A stretch of 64,000 nucleotides of DNA, taken from the NCBI RefSeq assembly GCF_024298965.1, contig NZ_CP085193.1:4836001-4900000 (forward strand). Direction: 5' to 3'. Below, piece after piece: positions 29,166 to 37,910 of the stretch. The first letter of the stretch is position 1; each line of letters opens with the position of its first letter. The notes under the pieces are model-generated. The model did no database searches. It worked only from the letters and a program-made list of their open reading frames with translations, and was not told the origin of the DNA. Made by a program: the position numbers and the translations under genes. This DNA is from Streptomyces rapamycinicus NRRL 5491 (lineage in GTDB: Bacteria; Actinomycetota; Actinomycetes; Streptomycetales; Streptomycetaceae).

Positions 29166-30806
29166 ATGCGGAGTGGCGCGAGAGCCGCGATCGTCGGTGC
29201 GGTGTTCGCCGCCATGGTCGGTGTGGCCGGTTGCGGCAGCGGCCAGGACGATTCAGCCGGCCCGAAGGACGGTGCGAGCGCCGGCTCGGGTGATGACAAG
29301 CCGTCCCTGAAGAAGGTGAAGACCGGACCGCCCAGCGCGGCCGAGGTCAAGACCACCGCCCACGCGTTCCTGGCGGCCTGGTCGGCGGGCGAGACGGCGA
29401 AGGCCGCCGGCCTTACGGACGACAGCGGCGCCGCCACCACGGCACTGAGCGGCTACCGCACGAAGGCCAAGGTGGCCAAGGTGGCGCTGGACGCGGGGCA
29501 GGCGAGCGGCGCCAAGGTGCCGTTCTCGGTCAACGCCCAGCTCTCCTCCGGCGGTGACAGCGTCCCCTGGACGTATGAATCCTCACTGACCGTGACCCGC
29601 GACACCAAGACCGGCAAGCCGGTCGTCGCCTGGAAGCCCTCCGTGGTGCACCCCGACCTCGCCGAGGGCGACACGCTCAAGACCGGCGCGTCCGAGGCAC
29701 CGCCGATCAAGGCGGTGGACCGCGACGGCAAGGAGCTGACCGCCTCCGAGCACCCGACCCTCAAGACCGTCCTGGCCGCGCTGCGCGAGCGGTACGGCAA
29801 GAAGGCGGGCGGCGAGGCGGGCGTGGAGACCTGGATCGAGCGCGCCAAGGGCTCCAAGTCCCCCGACAAGACCCTCAAGGTGCTCTCCAAGGGCACCCCG
29901 GGCACGCTCCGCACCACGATCGACGCATCGCTCCAGCGCACCGCCGAGCAGCAGGTGAGCAAGCGCACCAAGGCGTCGGTGGTCGCGGTCAAGCCCAGCA
30001 CCGGTGAGATCCTCGCGCTGGCCAACTCCCCCACGAGCGGCTTCAACACCGCCTTCCAGGGCTCGTACGCACCCGGCTCGACGATGAAGATCATCACCTC
30101 GACGACGCTGATGGACAAGGGCCTCGCGGCGTACGGCAAGCCGCATCCGTGCCCGAAGTACTTCAGTTACGGCGGCTGGAAGTTCCAGAACGACAAGAAG
30201 TTCGAGATCAAGAACGGCACCTTCGAGCAGAGCTTCGCCCGCTCCTGCAACACGGCCTTCATCAGCCAGGCGGGGAAGCTGAAGGACGACGACCTGAGCA
30301 AGGAGGCCCGGGACGTCTTCGGCATCGGGCTCAACTGGCAGGCCGGCGTGCCCACCTTCGACGGCGCCGTGCCGGTGCAGTCCGCGGCCTCCAAGGCCGC
30401 CTCGCTGATCGGCCAGGGCGGCGTGCGGATGAACCCGCTCAACATGGCGTCGGTCGCGGCCACCGCCTCCACCGGCAGCTTCCACCAGCCGTACCTGGTC
30501 GCGCCGTCGCTGGACGACCGGACGCTGGCCAAGGCGAGCAGGACGATGAAGTCCAGCACCCACGACCAGCTGAAGAAGCTGATGAGGCTCACGGCCACCT
30601 CGGGCACCGCCGCGGAGGCGATGGCCGGGATGAGCGGTGACTTCGGCGCCAAGACCGGCTCGGCCGAGGTGGACAACCAGGAGAAGCCGAACGGCTGGTT
30701 CAGCGCGTACCGCGACGACGTCGCGGCCGCCGGCGTGGTCCCCGAGGGCGGCCACGGAGGCGATACGGCGGGCCCGATCGTGGCGGCCCTGCTGCGCGCG
30801 GGCTGA
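29166..30806 (+). CDS. penicillin-binding transpeptidase, lipoprotein with MecA-N-like domain
   Basis: A 546-residue class B-like PBP. The signal peptide ends in a lipobox (VGVAGCGS, Cys23). An NTF2-like MecA-N domain (about 55-165) and a linker/dimerisation part follow. The transpeptidase has SxxK as S305-TMK, SxN as S360-CN and KTG at 496-498. PBPs of this form cross-link peptidoglycan. Streptomyces has several such low-mass lipoprotein paralogues, often linked to sporulation or intrinsic beta-lactam tolerance. The ATG at 29166 follows a G-rich leader. A strong terminator follows. Confidence 0.92.
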   Translation: MRSGARAAIVGAVFAAMVGVAGCGSGQDDSAGPKDGASAGSGDDKPSLKKVKTGPPSAAEVKTTAHAFLAAWSAGETAKAAGLTDDSGAATTALSGYRTKAKVAKVALDAGQASGAKVPFSVNAQLSSGGDSVPWTYESSLTVTRDTKTGKPVVAWKPSVVHPDLAEGDTLKTGASEAPPIKAVDRDGKELTASEHPTLKTVLAALRERYGKKAGGEAGVETWIERAKGSKSPDKTLKVLSKGTPGTLRTTIDASLQRTAEQQVSKRTKASVVAVKPSTGEILALANSPTSGFNTAFQGSYAPGSTMKIITSTTLMDKGLAAYGKPHPCPKYFSYGGWKFQNDKKFEIKNGTFEQSFARSCNTAFISQAGKLKDDDLSKEARDVFGIGLNWQAGVPTFDGAVPVQSAASKAASLIGQGGVRMNPLNMASVAATASTGSFHQPYLVAPSLDDRTLAKASRTMKSSTHDQLKKLMRLTATSGTAAEAMAGMSGDFGAKTGSAEVDNQEKPNGWFSAYRDDVAAAGVVPEGGHGGDTAGPIVAALLRAG

Positions 30807-30825
30807 GCCTTCGCGGATACGCCCC

Positions 30826-30864
30826 GGGAGCCGGGCGGGCGCACCGAGCGCCCGCCCGGCTCCT
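30826..30864 (+). terminator. strong terminator after the PBP gene
   Basis: GAGCCGGGCGGGCGC (30828-30842) pairs perfectly with GCGCCCGCCCGGCTC (30848-30862) around the loop ACCGA. The stem extends by one more G-C pair and a G-T pair on the outside. Confidence 0.85.
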
Positions 30865-30958
30865 TCGCGTTCGGCCGACCGGCCGGTCAGCGGGGCCCGG
30901 ACGCCACCGACGGGAAAAGTCATGGCGGCGGGCGCGGGGGCGTCGATAGCGTCGTTCC

Positions 30959-31453
30959 ATGGTCGACTCCACCCCTGACAGCGCCGCCCACCCCCGCTTC
31001 GCCGACGCCCTGCGCGAGTTCGGCCTGGAGGTCGAGGTGCGCCGGTTCCCCGACGCCACCCGTACCGCCGCCGAGGCCGCCGCGGCGATCGGCTGTGAGC
31101 TGAGCCAGATCGTCAAGTCGCTGGTCTTCGAGGCGGACGGACAGCCGGTGGTGGTGCTGATGGACGGGGCGTCACGGGTCGACGTCGAGCTCGTACGGCA
31201 GGAACTGGGCGCCGGGAGCGTCCGCCGGGCGGACGCGGCGCTGGTGCGGGAGACCACCGGCTACGCCATCGGCGGGGTGCCGCCCTTCGGCCACCGCACC
31301 CGTACCCGCGTCCTCGCCGACCGCCGCCTGCTGGACCACGAGACCGTATGGGCCGCGGCGGGCAATCCGCACACCGTCTTCCCGCTCGCTCCCAAGGCCC
31401 TGATCGCGCATGCCGAGGGCACCCTGGTGGATGTGCGCGAGCGTTCCGCATGA
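30959..31453 (+). CDS. YbaK/EbsC-family aminoacyl-tRNA deacylase-like protein
   Basis: A 164-residue editing-domain protein related to YbaK/ProXp, which hydrolyse mischarged tRNA. The conserved Lys lies in LSQIVKSLVFEADGQPVVVL, GYAIGGVPPFGH is the family loop, and AAAGNPHTVFPL matches the end of the substrate pocket. The ATG has TAGCGT six bases upstream and no ribosome site, so it is probably leaderless. Its stop overlaps the start of the EamA gene (ATGA). Confidence 0.88.
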   Translation: MVDSTPDSAAHPRFADALREFGLEVEVRRFPDATRTAAEAAAAIGCELSQIVKSLVFEADGQPVVVLMDGASRVDVELVRQELGAGSVRRADAALVRETTGYAIGGVPPFGHRTRTRVLADRRLLDHETVWAAAGNPHTVFPLAPKALIAHAEGTLVDVRERSA

Positions 31454-32328
31454 CCCCGCTGGTCGCGGCCGCCGTGCTCATCGCGGCCGTCACACACGCC
31501 AGTTGGAACGCGATCGCGCACGGCATCAGGGACCAGCTGCTCGCCTTCACCCTGGTGGGCGGCGGCGGGGCGCTGTGCGGGCTGGCGCTGCTGCCGTTCA
31601 CCCAGCTGCCCGCGGCGGACGCCTGGCCGTATCTGCTGGCCTCCGCGGCCATCCACGTGGTCTATCAGCTGCTGCTCATGCGCTCGTTCCACCTGGGCGA
31701 CTTCGGCCAGATGTACCCCATCGCGCGCGGAACCGCCCCGCTGGTGGTGACCGTGGCCGCCGCGGTCTTCGTCGGCGAGCGGCCGGACCGCTGGCAGGCG
31801 GCGGGCATCGCGCTGGCCTCGGCGGGGCTGGTGGGCGTGGCGCTGTGGGGCATCAGGGGGGCGCGGCACGCCGAGCGCGAGGGGAACGGCGGGGGCGCGC
31901 CGCAGTGGCTCGCCCTTACGGCCGCCATCGCCACCGGTCTGTCCATCGCCGCGTACACCGTCGTGGACGGTCTGGGGGTGCGCGCCTCCGGCAGCCCGCC
32001 CGCCTACATCGCCTGGCTGATGATCCTGGAGGGCTTCGCCATCCCCGCCTGCGCCCTGGCGATCCGGCGCGGTGCGCTCCTTCGGCAGCTGCGGCCGGTC
32101 GCGGCGCGCGGGCTGCTCGGCGGACTGCTGTCGGTCACCGCCTACGGCCTGGTGCTGTGGGCCCAGACCCGGGCCGAGCTCGCCCCGATCGCGGCGCTGC
32201 GCGAATCGTCGATCATCGTGGGGGCGGCGATCGGGGCGCTGTTCTTCAAGGAGGGGTTCGGCGGTCCGAGGATCGCGGCGGCGGGGCTGATGGTGGCGGG
32301 CATCGGGCTGATGCTGCACGCGGGCTGA
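31450..32328 (+). CDS. EamA/DMT-family transporter
   Basis: A 292-residue protein of ten hydrophobic segments in two EamA halves (about 3-135 and 150-292). Conserved bits are THASWNAIAHGIRDQ at the start, PIARGTAPLVVTVAAAVFVGE ending half one and ELAPIAALRESSIIVGAAIGA in half two. It overlaps the YbaK gene by four bases and depends on that transcript. DMT transporters export metabolites such as amino acids; the substrate is unknown. Confidence 0.88.
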   Translation: MTPLVAAAVLIAAVTHASWNAIAHGIRDQLLAFTLVGGGGALCGLALLPFTQLPAADAWPYLLASAAIHVVYQLLLMRSFHLGDFGQMYPIARGTAPLVVTVAAAVFVGERPDRWQAAGIALASAGLVGVALWGIRGARHAEREGNGGGAPQWLALTAAIATGLSIAAYTVVDGLGVRASGSPPAYIAWLMILEGFAIPACALAIRRGALLRQLRPVAARGLLGGLLSVTAYGLVLWAQTRAELAPIAALRESSIIVGAAIGALFFKEGFGGPRIAAAGLMVAGIGLMLHAG

Positions 32329-32422
32329 CCGCGCACTCCGCTGCCCCCGCCCTTCGTTGGTCCTGCGCGGGCGGACCTGGGTACGACAGAATCGGGGAGA
32401 CCGTCGTCACAAGGGGGACTTG

Positions 32423-32818
32423 GTGCGGATCGACGTAGCGGTGACCGGTGGGGAGGCGGAGCTCCGTTCGCTCCACGACTGGCTGAGACGGGATCCGGGC
32501 GCGCGCCACGGTGCCCGGGTGGAGCTGGTCCAGGCCGAGCCCTCGCCGGGACAGATGGGCGTGCTCACCGATGTGCTGCAGCTCATCACCGACAACGCCT
32601 GGAGCGCGGCCTCCTTCGCGCTGGCGCTGTCCACCTGGCGGCAGACGCGGCCGCACGGCCGACGGATCACCGTGCGCCGTGGCGACCTTACGGTCGACAT
32701 CGACAGCGGCGGCGACGAAGAGCTGCGGCGGCTGATCGACGCGCTGGAGCGCCCGGCCGCCCCCGAACCCGAACGGGAACCGGAACCGGGCCGTCAGGGC
32801 GGCGGGGAAGGGCGATAG
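32423..32818 (+). CDS. effector-associated constant component EACC1-type protein
   Basis: A 131-residue protein starting VRIDVAVTGGEAELRSLHDW. It continues with GVLTDVLQLITDNAWSAASFALALSTWR and GDLTVDIDSGGDEELRRLIDAL, then a P/E/G/R-rich tail. This strand-helix layout matches my recollection of EACC1, the small constant partner of actinobacterial conflict-system effectors (caspase, trypsin, TIR) described by Aravind and co-workers. Only two bases separate it from the caspase start, so the two are translationally coupled. The GTG at 32423 has AAGGGG about six bases upstream. TTGGTC/TACGAC at 32357/32382 is a weak promoter candidate. Confidence 0.78.
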   Translation: MRIDVAVTGGEAELRSLHDWLRRDPGARHGARVELVQAEPSPGQMGVLTDVLQLITDNAWSAASFALALSTWRQTRPHGRRITVRRGDLTVDIDSGGDEELRRLIDALERPAAPEPEREPEPGRQGGGEGR

Positions 32819-32820
32819 CC

Positions 32821-35568
32821 GTGGCCGTACTGCCCGATCCGGCCGCCAGCCGCGCGGTGCTCATCGGCACCAGCCGCTATGCCCACCTGGAGCAGATCCC
32901 GGCGGTGGCCAACAACCTGAGCGCGCTGGCCGCGGCCCTGTGCGCCCCGGGCTCCTGGGGGCTGGCGCCCGAACACTGCACGATCGTCGAGGACCCCGGC
33001 ACGGCGGTCGAGGTCCTCGAGGCCGTCCGGACCGCGGCCGAGGAGGCCACGGACACCCTGCTGGTGTACTTCGCCGGACACGGCCTCGTGGAACCCCGCC
33101 GCGGTGAGCTCTTCCTGGGGCTGACCGGGTCCATACAGCACCGCTCCTACACCGGACTGCCGTACGGCACGCTGCGCGACGTCGTGCTGGACGGGCGGGC
33201 CGGGCGCCAGGTGATGCTGCTGGACTGCTGCTTCAGCGGCCGTGTGCTCGGTTTCATGAGCGCGGCGGGCGCCGAGGCGGTCATCGACCAGGTGGAGATC
33301 GAGGGCACCTATCTGCTCGCCTCCGTCCCCGACACCAGTTTCGCGCTCGCCCCGCCCGGCGAGACCCATACGGCCTTCACGGGTGAGCTGTTGCGGCTGC
33401 TGCGCGAAGGGGTACCGGGCGGGCCGGAGCTGCTGGACCTGGACACGGTCTACGCGCAGGTGTACGCGGCGCTGCGGGCCAAGGGGCGGCCGCTGCCGCA
33501 GAAGCGCGACCGCAATACGGCGGGCGGGCTCGCCCTCGCCCGCAACGCCGCCTGGGCACCGCCCGGTTTCGGCCCGCCGCCCCCGCCGTACGACCACGAG
33601 CCGACGCCGCCACCCACGCCCTACGACCACGAGCCGACGCCGCCGCCGTCGGCCACGCCGCTGCCCGCGGTGCCGCCGATGCCCACCTGGTCGCCGATGG
33701 CCTTACCGTCGCCCGCCCCGCTCCCCTCCCCCGGCGGCGCCTCTCGGGGCCGCCGCCGCGCCGTCACCTACGGGCTGGCGGGAGCGCTCTTCGTGGCCCT
33801 GGTGGCCGCGGGCGTACCTCTGGCGATGTCCTGGATGAAGGACTCGTCCAAGGACGACTCCGGGCGCGACACCGGGCGCGACACCTCCAAGTCGTCCGGC
33901 AAGCCGAAGCCGGGCCCCACCTCCGGGAACAACGCCGCGGCCAAGGGCTCCGTCGTCAACCCCTCGACGAGACGCGGCGGGACGCTGAAGTTCATCAGCA
34001 AGGACGACGCGGACTACTGGGACCCCCAGCGCACCTATTTCGGCTACGTCTGGAACTTCTCGCGCTACTACGCCCGCCAACTGGTCACCTACGCCCCCAA
34101 GTCCGGTATGGACGGCACCGAACTGGTACCCGACCTCGCGGAGAAGGTGGCCAAGGTGACCAACGGCGGTAAGACGTACACCTACACCCTGCGCAAGGGG
34201 ATCACCTGGGAGGACGGCTCCCCAATCACAGCCGAGGACATCAAATACGGCATCGAGCGAGTCTGGGCCCAGGACGAGATCTCGGGTGGCCCGATCTTCC
34301 TCCAGCAGGCGCTCGATCCCGAACTCACCTACAAGGGGCCGTACAAGGACAAGCTCGGCCTGAAGGCCATCGAGACCCGGGGCGACAGGACCATCGTCTT
34401 CAAACTGCCGAAGGCCAACGGCGACTTCGAGCGCATGCTCGCCACACCGTCCGGATCCCCCGTGAAAAAGGAGAAGGACACCAAGGGCAAGTACACGAAC
34501 AGGCCGTTCTCCTCGGGGCCGTACAAATTCGAATCCTACGAGCCGGGCACTTCGCTGGAGCTGGTCCGCAACGCCGAGTGGGAGCGGTCGTCCGACCCTA
34601 TCCGCACCGCCCTGCCCGAGCGGATCACGGTGAATATCAGCAGCGACGAGCAGACGAACGCGAAAGCCCTGTTCGCGGGGGACTACGACCTGGACCTGCA
34701 ATCCTCCGGGCTCAGCGTGCCTGCCCTCGCCCAGGCCACGAGGAGTTCCGACCTCAGCGCCCGGCTGGACAGCCCGTTCAACGGGCTGATCCTGTTCGCG
34801 GCCCTCCCCCGCTCCGTCAAACCGCTGAACAACGTCCACTGCCGTAAGGCGGTCCTCTACGCGGCGGACCGGGAGAACATGCGGACCGCCTCCGGCGGTG
34901 TGCTCTCCGGCGATATCGCGCCCCATATGCTCCCGTCCGCCATCACCGGCTCCGACTCCTCCTACGACCCGTACGAGACGCGCAAGCGGCGTGGCAAGCC
35001 GAACGCCACCGAGGCGGAAGCGGAGTTGAAGGCGTGCGGAAAGCCGAATGGCTTCTCCACCACCATCGCGGTGCGCAACAACCGCCCCGCCGAAGTGGCC
35101 GTCGCCGAATCGCTCCAGTCGTCGCTGCGGAGGGTCGGTATCGAAACCGAGATCGATCAGATCGACGGCAGTCAATACGCCGTGACGATGGGCTCCCCCA
35201 CGGTGGTGAAGAAGAAGGGATACGGCATCGTCATCTACCGGTGGGGCCCCGACTTCCCGACCGGTCAGAGCCTTCTGCAACCGCTGGCCGACAGCCGTTT
35301 CATCCAGAGCACCGCCAATACCAATGTCGCCGAGCTGGACGATCCCACGATCGACCACCTCTTCGACACGGCGATCGCCGAACAGGACGCGACGAAGGCC
35401 GGGAGCGACTACGCGCAGATCAATCGGAGGATCTCCGACTCCGCCGTGTATCTGCCCATCCTGTTCCAGAAGAGCGTGCTCTGGCGCGGCTCCCGGCTGA
35501 CCAACGTCTATACGAGCGAGCCCTGGCAGGGCGCTTACGACTATGTCTCGCTGGGCGTCTCCAAGTGA
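32821..35568 (+). CDS. caspase fused to a transmembrane helix and a family 5 solute-binding (oligopeptide) domain
   Basis: A 915-residue three-part protein. Residues 1-245 are a caspase-like C14 peptidase: SRAVLIGTSRY opens the fold, YFAGHG gives His87 and LLDCCFSG gives Cys137 as the catalytic dyad. Residues 246-310 are a P-rich linker with a duplicated YDHEPTPPP. One transmembrane helix lies at about 315-337. From about 385 to the end is a whole SBP_bac_5 (OppA/DppA-like) domain (YWDPQRTYFGYVW, ITWEDGSPITAEDIKYGIER, RWGPDFPTG). With no signal peptide the caspase should be inside and the binding domain outside. EACC1 precedes it. I infer a cell-surface ligand sensor that switches an internal protease. 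No permease or ATPase genes adjoin. Confidence 0.9.
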   Translation: MAVLPDPAASRAVLIGTSRYAHLEQIPAVANNLSALAAALCAPGSWGLAPEHCTIVEDPGTAVEVLEAVRTAAEEATDTLLVYFAGHGLVEPRRGELFLGLTGSIQHRSYTGLPYGTLRDVVLDGRAGRQVMLLDCCFSGRVLGFMSAAGAEAVIDQVEIEGTYLLASVPDTSFALAPPGETHTAFTGELLRLLREGVPGGPELLDLDTVYAQVYAALRAKGRPLPQKRDRNTAGGLALARNAAWAPPGFGPPPPPYDHEPTPPPTPYDHEPTPPPSATPLPAVPPMPTWSPMALPSPAPLPSPGGASRGRRRAVTYGLAGALFVALVAAGVPLAMSWMKDSSKDDSGRDTGRDTSKSSGKPKPGPTSGNNAAAKGSVVNPSTRRGGTLKFISKDDADYWDPQRTYFGYVWNFSRYYARQLVTYAPKSGMDGTELVPDLAEKVAKVTNGGKTYTYTLRKGITWEDGSPITAEDIKYGIERVWAQDEISGGPIFLQQALDPELTYKGPYKDKLGLKAIETRGDRTIVFKLPKANGDFERMLATPSGSPVKKEKDTKGKYTNRPFSSGPYKFESYEPGTSLELVRNAEWERSSDPIRTALPERITVNISSDEQTNAKALFAGDYDLDLQSSGLSVPALAQATRSSDLSARLDSPFNGLILFAALPRSVKPLNNVHCRKAVLYAADRENMRTASGGVLSGDIAPHMLPSAITGSDSSYDPYETRKRRGKPNATEAEAELKACGKPNGFSTTIAVRNNRPAEVAVAESLQSSLRRVGIETEIDQIDGSQYAVTMGSPTVVKKKGYGIVIYRWGPDFPTGQSLLQPLADSRFIQSTANTNVAELDDPTIDHLFDTAIAEQDATKAGSDYAQINRRISDSAVYLPILFQKSVLWRGSRLTNVYTSEPWQGAYDYVSLGVSK

Positions 35569-36341
35569 CCGAAGGCCCTGCGCACCGCCACGTTCGTGGT
35601 CGTGATGCCGCCGTCCACGGGGAGGGTGGTCCCGGTGATCCAGGCGGCGTCGGAGGAGGCCAGGAAGGTGATTGCGGCGGCGATGTCGGTGGGTTCGCCG
35701 ACCCGGCCGAGGGGGTAGACCTCGGCGGCGCGGCGCAGGGTGTCCTCCTGGCCGTCCCAGCCGGGGGTGCGGATCGTCCCGGGGGCCACGAGGTTGACCC
35801 GGACGCCCCGTCCGGCGGCGTGGGCGGCCAGGGTGCGGGTGAGGCTGCCCAGGCCCGCCTTGGCGGCGCTGTAGGCGTGGTTGCCGAAGTCCTGGAGGCC
35901 GTTGACCGAGCCGACGTTGACGATCGCGCCCCGGCCCTCAGCGACGGCCAGATGCGGCAGCGCGGCGCGGGAGCAGCGGAAGGCGCCGCCGAGGGTGACA
36001 TCGATGTCCTGCTGCCACTCGTCGTCCGCCTGGTCCTCGAACAGCGGGGTGTCGACGTGACACGAGTGGGCGCTGTTGACCAGGACGTCCAGTCTTCCGA
36101 AGCTCCTTACGGCGTGCACCACGGCCGCCTCGGCATCCGCCCGCCGGGCCACGTCGCAGCCCAGCGACTCGGCCTCGCCGCCGTCGGTCCGTATGGACGC
36201 GGCGGCCTTCGCGGCCAGTTCACCGTCCTGGTCGGTGATCAGCACCCGGGCGCCCTCGTCGGCGAACCGGCGGGCGGTCACCTCCCCGATTCCGCGCCCC
36301 GCGCCGGTGAGCATGACCGCGTAGCCCTCGAATCTCCGCAC
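35541..36341 (-). CDS. SDR-family oxidoreductase
   Basis: A 266-residue classical short-chain dehydrogenase. TGAGRGIG (about 12-19) is the NAD(P) loop, VLVNSAH replaces the usual NNAG, and the catalytic Ser/Tyr/Lys are in NVGSVNG and YSAAK. VAPGTIRTPGWDG and ITGTTLPVDGG complete the family pattern. AAGGGG lies six bases before the GTG at 36341. Its 3' end overlaps the caspase gene by 28 bp tail to tail. It is divergent from a serine hydrolase with a perfect palindrome between. Substrate unknown. Confidence 0.9.
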   Translation of the reverse strand: MRRFEGYAVMLTGAGRGIGEVTARRFADEGARVLITDQDGELAAKAAASIRTDGGEAESLGCDVARRADAEAAVVHAVRSFGRLDVLVNSAHSCHVDTPLFEDQADDEWQQDIDVTLGGAFRCSRAALPHLAVAEGRGAIVNVGSVNGLQDFGNHAYSAAKAGLGSLTRTLAAHAAGRGVRVNLVAPGTIRTPGWDGQEDTLRRAAEVYPLGRVGEPTDIAAAITFLASSDAAWITGTTLPVDGGITTTNVAVRRAFGHLETPSET

Positions 36342-36401
36342 CGTGTACCCCTTCCCGTCGGCTCCGGGACCGCCGCCGCCCCATTGGCGGCGGGTCCGCC
36401 G

Positions 36402-36428
36402 GGATCATGCCCGGCCCCGGCATGATCC
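36402..36428. promoter_or_regulatory. 10+7+10 perfect palindrome between SDR and serine hydrolase genes
   Basis: GGATCATGCC at 36402-36411 and GGCATGATCC at 36419-36428 flank seven bases (cggcccc). The site lies 61 bp upstream of the SDR GTG and 74 bp upstream of the hydrolase GTG, the right place for one operator serving both. No regulator gene adjoins. Confidence 0.55.
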
Positions 36429-36501
36429 TCCCGCGCGGGGCGTTGCACCATAAGGAGAAACACAAGCACACACGCTCGGTCGGCATGGCGGGAGTCGGAC
36501 A

Positions 36502-37743
36502 GTGGTGGACGTCCAGGGCACGGTGGCGGACGGATTCGAACCGGTCCGGGACGCCTTCGCGGCGAACTTCGCCCGGCACGGCGAGCGCGGCGCGGCCGTG
36601 GTCCTGTACCGGGAGGGCGAGAAGGTCGTCGATCTGTGGGGCGGTACGAAGACCCCCGACGGCGGCGAGGATCCCGATGGCGGCCGTAAGGCGTCCGGCG
36701 ACGGCCCCGAGCCCTGGACCCAGGACACCGCCCAGGTCGTCCGGTCGGTCACCAAGGGCGTGGCCGCCGCCGTGCCGCTGCTGCTGCACCAGCGCGGCCA
36801 GCTGGACCTGGACGGCCGGGTCAGCACCTACTGGCCGGAGTTCAAGGCGGCGGGCAAGGAGCGGGTGCTGGTGCGGCATCTGCTGGCGCACCGCACCGGC
36901 GTGCCCGTGCTCGACACCCCGCTGACCCCCGCCGAGGCCATCGACGGCATATCCGGGCCGCGGGCCGTAGCCGCCCAGCAGCCCGTATGGGAACCCGGTA
37001 CGGCGCACGGCTACCACGCCCAGACGTACAGCTGGCTGCTGGGCGAGCTGGTGCGCAGGGTCACCGGGCGGACCATCGGGCGCTGGACAGCCGAGGAGAT
37101 CGCCCGGCCGCTGGGGCTCGACCTGTGGCTCGGGCTGCCCGAGGAGCAGCGGGGCCGGGTCGGCCGGATCGCGGCGGTGGAGGCGCTCGCGGCGCCCGCC
37201 GCCCAGGGGCCACGGCTGCGCCCCAAGCGGTCGGTGGCCGAGGCGTACCGGGACCCCGAGTCGCTGACCCGGCGGGCGTTCGCCGCGATCACCCCGCTGC
37301 CGGACGAGAACGACCCCGCGTATCTGGCCGCCGAGTTGCCCGCCTCGGGCGGGGTGGCGACCGCCGAGGCGCTGGCCCGCTTCTACGCGGCGCTGATCGG
37401 CCCGCTGCCCTCGGCCCGTACGGCCCGTTCGGGAGGCAGGCTGTTCGCCCCGGCGACGCTGACGATGGCCCGTACCGAGGAGTCCGCGGGCCCCGACCGG
37501 GTCCTGGTCGTCGGCACCCGCTTCGGCCTCGGCTACATGCTGCACGGCCCGGCCTGCCCGCTGCTGGGGCCGGGCTCCTTCGGCCACCCGGGGCGCGGTG
37601 GCTCCCTCGCCTTCGCCGACCCTGAGGCACGCATCGGCTTTGCCTACGTCACCAACGGTATGCGGCGCGGCGTCACCGCCGATCCGCGTGCGCAGGCGCT
37701 CGTGCGCGCGGTGCGGACCAGCCTGGCGGCGCGGGAGGCGTAA
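36502..37743 (+). CDS. serine hydrolase of the beta-lactamase/esterase (class C-like) family
   Basis: A 413-residue cytoplasmic hydrolase (no signal peptide). The nucleophile motif SxxK is S82-VTK, RHLLAHRTGVPVLD is the typical following block, YHAQTYSWLLGELVRR supplies the YxN-like Tyr, and FGHPGRGGSLAFADP gives the HxG-type third motif. These resemble EstB/LovD-type esterases and transesterases rather than true beta-lactamases. GGGAG lies eight bases before the GTG at 36502. Confidence 0.9.
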   Translation: MVDVQGTVADGFEPVRDAFAANFARHGERGAAVVLYREGEKVVDLWGGTKTPDGGEDPDGGRKASGDGPEPWTQDTAQVVRSVTKGVAAAVPLLLHQRGQLDLDGRVSTYWPEFKAAGKERVLVRHLLAHRTGVPVLDTPLTPAEAIDGISGPRAVAAQQPVWEPGTAHGYHAQTYSWLLGELVRRVTGRTIGRWTAEEIARPLGLDLWLGLPEEQRGRVGRIAAVEALAAPAAQGPRLRPKRSVAEAYRDPESLTRRAFAAITPLPDENDPAYLAAELPASGGVATAEALARFYAALIGPLPSARTARSGGRLFAPATLTMARTEESAGPDRVLVVGTRFGLGYMLHGPACPLLGPGSFGHPGRGGSLAFADPEARIGFAYVTNGMRRGVTADPRAQALVRAVRTSLAAREA

Positions 37744-37754
37744 CCGCCCGAGGG

Positions 37755-37770
37755 GGCCGCAGGTGCGGCC
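37755..37770 (+). terminator. hairpin after the serine hydrolase
   Basis: GGCCGCA-GG-TGCGGCC forms a compact stem about 12 bp past the stop codon. Its loop is effectively four bases. Confidence 0.45.
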
Positions 37771-37910
37771 GGGCGCCGCGACGGAGGGGCGTTACCGCGC
37801 GCCCCGGACCCCTCCCTTGCGGCCCCATGCGGTGCGAAGCCGTACCGGGGCAACGCGACGTCCCCTGCCGAGCGGTCAGGAGACAGAAGCTGATGACTCG
37901 TCAGCGTTCG

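Noticed and set aside
32821..35568. Reading the caspase gene product as an ordinary peptide ABC-transporter lipoprotein
   Set aside because: There is no signal peptide or lipobox, the first 245 residues are a caspase fold with its dyad, and no permease or ATPase genes adjoin.
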